Of a stretch of 64,000 nucleotides of DNA, positions 58,698 to 64,000 are shown piece after piece. The stretch covers positions 24,107 through 88,106 of the forward strand of contig MNCI01015788.1 in NCBI GenBank assembly GCA_015680685.1, written 5' to 3'. The position numbers and the translations under genes are program-made. The stretch comes from Gnetum montanum. Its lineage: Eukaryota; Streptophyta; Gnetopsida; Gnetales; Gnetaceae. Positions within the stretch are counted from its first letter, which is position 1, and each line of letters starts with the position of its first letter. The notes beneath the pieces are model-generated. The model was not told the origin of the DNA. It ran no database searches and worked only from the letters and a program-made list of their open reading frames with translations.

Positions 58698-61600
58698 ATG
58701 GTTGATCCATCAAATCATAAGAAGACAAAATTTGAGCCATAGACACCTAGAATTCCAATAGATGATTGTGACCAAAGAATTATGATGGCTAGGAGAAAAC
58801 AACCTACAAGACCATGGCAACGACCTGTAGTCAATCCTCCTCCTACATTCTTAGCTTTTCAACAATGGTCGACATCTACAGTTCTAGTGATTGATATTGA
58901 TTATCGACCCCCAAAAGAGGTACTTCATGCCCTTTGTTTGTGGATAGATCAATTAAGGATTGCAATGAATATTTTGGATATAGATGAAAGAACTACTATC
59001 ATTGGAGCCTTCACAAGAGCTACCGGAAAGATCAGACATTGGTGGGAAAGTGCTACGACAGAACAACAGGAACAAATTCTACAAACAGGTTTACATGGAG
59101 TTTTTGTTGCTTTAGTAACAGAATTTACAGTTGATCTATCATCCAAGTTCAGATTTAAAGATAAGTTATTGCTAAGCCAAAGAAAATTGACAGATCTAAG
59201 ATACTTTGAGTAGTTTAGTGCTGAATATGGAAATGAAGTGTATCACTTAGCTTTACATAGAGATCAAATGATTAATTATCTCTATCTAGGAAGTTTGCCT
59301 GCTAAATTAGGTCAAATGGTTTTATATAAAGCTTTGGAAAAGGATATAGATTTATCCCTAAAATATTTTACAGATGTTGTACATATGGTTAGGCAAGAAC
59401 TTCAATTTGCTTGTTATAATGTTAGTTTGCAAAAGATTTTATCTTTAGCAGAAGTGTGCAATAATCTAGATGGAATAGATTCGTTTGGACCTCCTGCACA
59501 AGCTCCCTCTAAACATCCAAAGAAAAGATTCAATAGAAGAAAATGATACCCAATGTTCGCCGAGAAAAGATGGTCACCTAGAAGAACTTTCAGACCAAGT
59601 AGAAGAAGATTCTTTGCAAAAAGACGAAGTGGACCAGTTAGGAAACACATAGTCACATGTTACATCTGCAAGAAGCAAGGACATTATGCATATGAATGTC
59701 CAAATAAAAGATCTAAAGACAGTGGTAGATTGAAAGCATTTTTTGAAGCCTATCCGGAGTGGGAACTAGTTGATGATCCTCAAGAACATAATGAAGATTG
59801 TTTTGCTATTCAATTATTGTCAGATTCAGATTCAGCTTCAGAAATTTCAGACACTCAGTCAGAAGTTGAAGAAGAAGAAACAGTTGACCAAAGTAATATG
59901 ATGCAAGGTGTAGTAGTTTTTTCTATTGATGATGAAAAATGGTTTTCTAACATATCACTTGACCCTGGTGATCCAAAATTTAAAGGAAGTTGGAAAGAAT
60001 TAGAAGCCTGGATAGATGAAGAAGATAAAATTTTTGATATTTCTGATGAAGAAAGAAAGTGGGATACAGAATATGGAGATTGAGAACCAAGTATCTCATC
60101 AACACTTGGATGCAAAGAAACTTTGCCAAGAGCTGGAATGTAAGAAGATTCATCAACAGATGAAGAACCTCCTGAAAAGGTAATCCAGAAAATTCCTAAG
60201 TTTTTAATCACACCTTATCACAAGAAGTTTCCAGTCCAAGTAGAAGCCAAGAAAGCAAGACTTCCAAAGAAGAAGACATCTCCTAAGCTACAACATCAAA
60301 TCAAACATTTGCTAGCTATTCACAGTGTGTTGTTGATACCAATTAAAATAGCAGTCAACAGAGAAAAGAAATGGCGTAAGTATCAAGCTTTTATTGATAC
60401 ATGTGCGACACTAAATTTTTGTCACAAAGATGTGATTGAGAAATTGGAAGAAAATCCTAAGTCGGTAACTTTGAAAACCATGAATGGAGTAAGAAGTTTA
60501 TCTCATTTTTCTTTTAATATTCCAATTTCAATAAATGATGAATATGTAGGCACAAAAAATTTTGTGCAGGTCTCCAACAATGGTTTCAACATTGGTTTGG
60601 GTGCTCATTTCATGGAAAGTATAGGCCCTTATACTATCGGACCAGAAATGGTAGTTTGTTTATCACCTCTTCAAGATCCATGCCCGAAAATCATTATTGG
60701 AAGAATTCCTGCTAGCATGTAAAGAAATCAACATCCACATATCAAAAAATTTCAGATGAATCCAAGCATTTCAGAAATAGTATCTCAAGTAGAAATGGAA
60801 GAAATAGCCAGAGCCAAGTACCAACATCTCCAATAGCTGAAGAAAGCACATATCAATCTCAACACAGAAGAACATAAGTTAGTTCCTTGTTTTCAAGCTC
60901 TACAGGATTGTTGCTATGAACACCCCCTAAAATTTTGGGATAAAGATAGCCCAATAGCATTTATTCCTATTGTGCACAATATTCCAATCCAGAGTAAACA
61001 AATATTGTTGAATCCAGCCGACATCGAAGAAATTGGTAAATAGATAGAAGAATTCGTGAAGAAAGGATTAATTAGGCCTTCATAATCTAATTATCCTTGG
61101 GCAAGCTTCATAGTGAGAAATCATGCCGAAGTTAAAAGAGGTAAAGCCAGAATGATAATTAACTACATTCCCTTGAATGTAGTTACAATAGATGTCAAGT
61201 GGCCTTTGCCAAATAAGGAAACCTTGATTCAAAAAGTTGCTGTGAAGAATTAATTTAGTAAGTTCGATTGCAAGAGCGGATATCACCAAATCAAAATTTC
61301 TGAAGAAGATATCCATAAGACAGCATTCAACACACCTCTAGGACTATACAAATGGACAGTCATGCCATTTGGTTTGAAGAATGCACCGTCGCAATTCCAA
61401 CATCGAATGGATCAAGTATTTGGAAAATATCATGAATTCATAGCAAATTGTATTGATGATTTTTTGGTTTTCTCTAATTCCCTTGAAGATCATGTCAACC
61501 ACTTGCTACATTTTGCAAACATCTGTAAACAACATGGTATTGGATTGTTTAGAGATCTAAAGAAGTTTCAGATCGGTAGAAGAGAAATTGAGTTCTTAGG

Positions 61601-62882
61601 TGTTCAACTAAAGGAAGGAAAGATATTCATGCAACCCCATGTATTACAGAAAATTTCACAGTTTCCAGATAAGCTAGAGGACAAAGAGCAATGGTTAATA
61701 TTTCTTGGCTGTGTAAATTATGTGTCTAAACATATAGAAAAGTTTAGTGATAAAACAACTAAAACCCGCTGGTGCAAGAATCACTTGCCATTAGTCTGGA
61801 TAAGAAAAGCTATAGAACAAGTCATCCAGCTGAAGAAAGAATGCCAGAATTTACTGCCCCTCAATCCTATCATGAAAGGACCATTTCTATTGAATATAGA
61901 TGCTATTTTTGATGCATGGGCAGCAGTTCCACTCAGAAAAGCTTCAAGGAATGATGAAGAAATTTGTGCATATGCCTCAGGTAGTTTTCATAAACATGAA
62001 TTAAATTATTGGCCTGCAGAAAAGGAGATTCTCACTATAATTCGAGGATTGAAGAAATTTCATATTTACTTAATTGAAGGACCGTTCATTTTAAGGATAG
62101 ATTCAACTAATTTGGAAACTTTATTGAAAAGAAAGATAACACCCTCACCAAAGCTTCAACGCTTTGCTTGGTGGCAGTTCTTATTGGTGCAATATCAGTT
62201 TTTAGTAGAATGAATTTCAGGTCCAGTAAATTTTCTCCTAGATTCTCTCACTCAAGAATTAAAACTACAGGCACAGATCAAAATGATGCAACTTGAAGGA
62301 AGCAGTTCATCGCAAAACCCAATGCAAGATATGGATGATTGGCTATCATGGCCCTTAAAAAGTTTAGAAGATCGAGTTAGATGGTGTAGATAGATTTCGA
62401 AGTTCTTTCCACAAGATTCAACCATGAGTCTCAGCAAGAAATATTCAACAATTGATGTATTCATCAACATGGCTAGTTGACTTGATTGCCTCATCAACAA
62501 TCTAAGGTGGAGCAGACTTGAACCAAGGATTCTCACTCCTCTTCAACAAATGGAAGTGCTACATAACTTGTTGCTAACACAACGTCCATTATTTCCAAAT
62601 GATAACGCCAGAGCATATCTGAACCAAGTGCTAGAATCCAACGGCTGGGAAGCAAAGTTTTTTCACTCTTTTCAATGGATCAACTTCTTTGATGCAACCA
62701 CATGGTATGAGAACGAGTAGATCATGCCAAAACAGTTAACACCATCAGAGGAAGTGACATCATCACCCGCAACCGTCTTGTCAGAATTATCCAAACTTAT
62801 TAAAGATTATCTTGACTGCCAGAAAGTGCACGAGAAAATCTGTGGTGTGCATAAGGTGATCCTCAAAGCCATCCCTGGATAA
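58698..62882 (+). pseudogene. Endogenous caulimovirid polyprotein (CP-PR-RT-RH), 14 premature stops, no frameshift
   Basis: A single phase runs from ATG 58698 to TAA 62880, 1,394 codons. Coat-protein-like region (residues about 28-280) with a GKIRHWWES motif. CCHC zinc knuckle CYICKKQGHYAYEC at 321-334, then an acidic Ser/Glu-rich tail. Protease site changed to DTCAT at 567-571. RT has FDCKSGYHQI (Asp 857), MPFGLKNAPSQF and a catalytic CIDD box at 918-921. RNase H lies at about 1065-1200 with SGSFHKHELNYWPAEKE. About 200 further residues are unassigned. Premature stops lie at 58740, 59211, 59544, 60081, 60141, 60720, 60834, 61041, 61083, 61251, 62211, 62391, 62478 and 62718. Lack of integrase, the RNase H type and the downstream promoter and primer site place it in Caulimoviridae, whose copies are known in gymnosperms. 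No movement-protein domain was found, so the 5' part is probably missing. It cannot encode an intact protein. Confidence 0.88.
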
Positions 62883-63005
62883 GGATGCTGCGTAAGTCAA
62901 TATAGATATAGATAAGTGTGTAAGTCAGTTGTAACTATTCGGATAAGGATGACGAGTCAGTGTGAGTCTCTAGCATGGCTTGTACACTACCCTAAGCCTC
63001 TAAGG
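62883..63005 (+). promoter_or_regulatory. Upstream part of the viral pregenomic promoter
   Basis: Two imperfect direct repeats share GGATAAGGATG. The first is followed by CTGCGTAAGTCA (about 62879-62901), the second by ACGAGTCAGTG (about 62940-62962). TGACG and GTAAGTCA words resemble the as-1 elements of caulimovirid promoters. The placement 50-120 bases before the TATA box fits. Confidence 0.5.
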
Positions 63006-63013
63006 TATAAATA
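63006..63013 (+). promoter_or_regulatory. TATA box of the pregenomic RNA promoter
   Basis: TATAAATA followed by AGAGGCCC. Transcription would start about 30 bases downstream, near 63035-63040. The distance from there to the primer site at 63630 is about 590 bases, close to the leader length known for caulimovirids such as CaMV. Confidence 0.65.
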
Positions 63014-63035
63014 AGAGGCCCTTTCCATAATGACA

Positions 63036-63629
63036 AGAACCACACAAGAAGCACCATAGTCCAATCCAGTCCAGTCCTAGAGAAGGAAAGAGTCAAAGAG
63101 AGTGAAGGCAAGAGTCTAAGTCTGCTTTGCTTTGTATGATTTGTTTCAGTAATGCAATCATGCATCCTCGGGATGTTCTTCTCTTCATTGCTATCACAAT
63201 AATCATCTTTTGCTATATTGCTGCCACCACTTTGCTACTCATGTATGACCTCTTAGTTACTATATGGTCTTCTTAATCCTTCTTGCATTGTGTTCTGCCA
63301 AGCAACCTGAGTGTTGCAGATTTTGTCTCTTGATTAGGTGTCTCCTAATCAGCCATTGCCAAAAATGAAAGTGTTTGTTGAAGAAACACCTCAAGGGTTC
63401 AGTTGGGAAATTAGTCCGATAGCTCTGTCCTGAGAAGTGCCAAGAGAGTTGAGCGTGTGGTTGACGTTGAGTTGCATCATTGTATCATGGATGTGATATG
63501 GCCTACTGAGTCCTTCGGGTCGTGCCCAAGGCACACATGTTTGCATTTTGATAGCGCTAGTAGGTTCCATGTAATTTTGAGACAAGCCCTACGTGTGCTA
63601 GTCGTGGCTCGTGGAGTCACATCCCAATT
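63036..63629 (+). other. Viral leader between transcription start and primer site
   Basis: About 590 bases with several short AUG frames and no long ORF, as expected for a caulimovirid leader. No AATAAA polyadenylation signal was found in its first part. The large stem of such leaders was not folded here. Confidence 0.5.
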
Positions 63630-63641
63630 TGGTATCAGAGC
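63630..63641 (+). other. Primer-binding site for initiator Met tRNA
   Basis: TGGTATCAGAGC is an exact match to the plant initiator-methionine tRNA primer site used by caulimovirids for minus-strand DNA synthesis. It marks the conventional start of the circular viral genome. Confidence 0.8.
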
Positions 63642-63751
63642 TTCTAATTCTTCCCAACTTCCTTCAAATTTTGGATCACTAGGATTAAGTGATATGTTAG
63701 AAAACCATTCTTCATCATCAATAGAAAAATCTACTACACCTTGCATCATAT
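63640..63751 (-). pseudogene. Inverted fragment of the viral coat-protein region
   Basis: About 112 bases are the reverse complement of 59895-60008 with roughly seven differences, about 94% identity. On the minus strand it reads MMQGVVDFSIDDEEWFSNI, matching the acidic coat-protein tail. It joins the primer site with no spacer, sharing the bases GC at the junction. The differences imply either a separate viral copy or divergence after rearrangement. Confidence 0.8.
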
Positions 63752-63782
63752 TGTTGGCGACCATTTGGGATGTGACCGTCAA

Positions 63783-64000
63783 CGAGTGTCCTCGAACAAG
63801 ATTTAGGTGCTTGCTGGTCTCTAGCAACACCAAGGCCCAGATACCTCCAAATAAACTCAGTAGTTAATGTGAGTATGTGTGTGTGATGTTGCGGCGTGCG
63901 ATTGTGAGAAATGTAATGATTGCGTTGCGTGAACTACAAATGACTTACTTTAAAGAGATTCAGCCAACTTTGCCAAGTACTGTGAGTTGTTGAAAATTTC
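63783..64000. other. Right edge, unassigned
   Basis: No domain recognised. It includes GTGAGTATGTGTGTGTGATG and a GC-richer GCGGCGTGCG word. It may belong to the next viral copy or to another element cut by the window edge. Confidence 0.3.

Larger units (their letters stand above)
63608..63782. repeat. Fold-back arms enclosing primer site and inverted viral fragment
   Basis: GTCACATCCCAATTTGGTAT on the left (from 63616) is mirrored by ACCATTTGGGATGTGAC on the right (about 63761-63777). The flanking CTCGTGGA and TCAACGAG extend the stem. The total imperfect stem is about 25 bp with a loop of about 130 bases. Confidence 0.65.

Noticed and set aside
59855-60211. Antisense ORF over the coat-protein tail
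   Set aside because: It is the complement of an acidic, low-complexity coding stretch.
63457-63867. Plus ORF in the terminal region
   Set aside because: Its middle is the antisense of the inverted viral fragment, so it is a shadow.

Overview
This window looks like intergenic DNA from a large plant nuclear genome, most likely a gymnosperm. It is AT-rich, contains no intact host gene, and is filled with old, nested retroelements. Decayed reading frames can still be followed through their in-frame stops. The families are plant ones: Tat/Ogre-like and chromovirus-like Ty3/gypsy, Ty1/copia, RTE-like and L1-like LINEs, and an endogenous caulimovirid. Gymnosperm is an inference from this pattern, not proven.

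Layout. 1-8.1 kb: an RTE-like LINE relic (-), a GC-rich L1-like relic with an unusual in-frame extension (-), a tRNA-like SINE fragment and an unidentified pseudogene (-). 8.1-13.3 kb: a probable chromovirus LTR, decayed primer-binding site and gag (+). 14.4-20.2 kb: a Tat-like gag-protease with its LTR (-). 20.6-22.7 kb: an intron-containing pseudogene (-) resembling the FCP1/NIF-type HAD phosphatase family. 25.0-27.7 kb: two diverged tandem arrays. 27.9-34.4 kb: a Tat-like pol (+) split by a 3-kb insertion flanked by a 10-bp duplication. 35.5-40.6 kb: a related LTR, a second Tat-like pol, its 3' repeats and a third LTR (+). 40.7-41.7 kb: a second minus-strand gag. 42.8-44.8 kb: a 45-bp minisatellite, a purine-rich tract and a SINE-like fragment. 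46.9-50 kb: a Ty1/copia relic (-). 51.5-57.3 kb: a third Tat-like pol (+), its 3' repeats and an array with a period near 214 bp. 58.7-63.8 kb: the endogenous caulimovirid.

The caulimovirid is the best preserved unit. One uninterrupted frame of 1,394 codons runs from coat-protein-like sequence through zinc knuckle, aspartic protease, reverse transcriptase and RNase H to an unassigned C-terminal region. It has 14 premature stops but no frameshift. It is followed by a TATA box, an about 600-nt leader and a perfect initiator-methionine tRNA primer site. The primer site joins directly to an inverted piece of the coat-protein region, and the piece lies between the arms of a fold-back. No integrase or movement-protein domain was found.

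Functionally this is a graveyard. The Tat-like copies share an LTR start, two RNase H domains and splice-acceptor-like sequence before pol. The tandem arrays probably arose from non-coding parts of these elements. Stops are mostly TAG, with TGA and TAA, as expected if cytosine deamination drove much of the decay.
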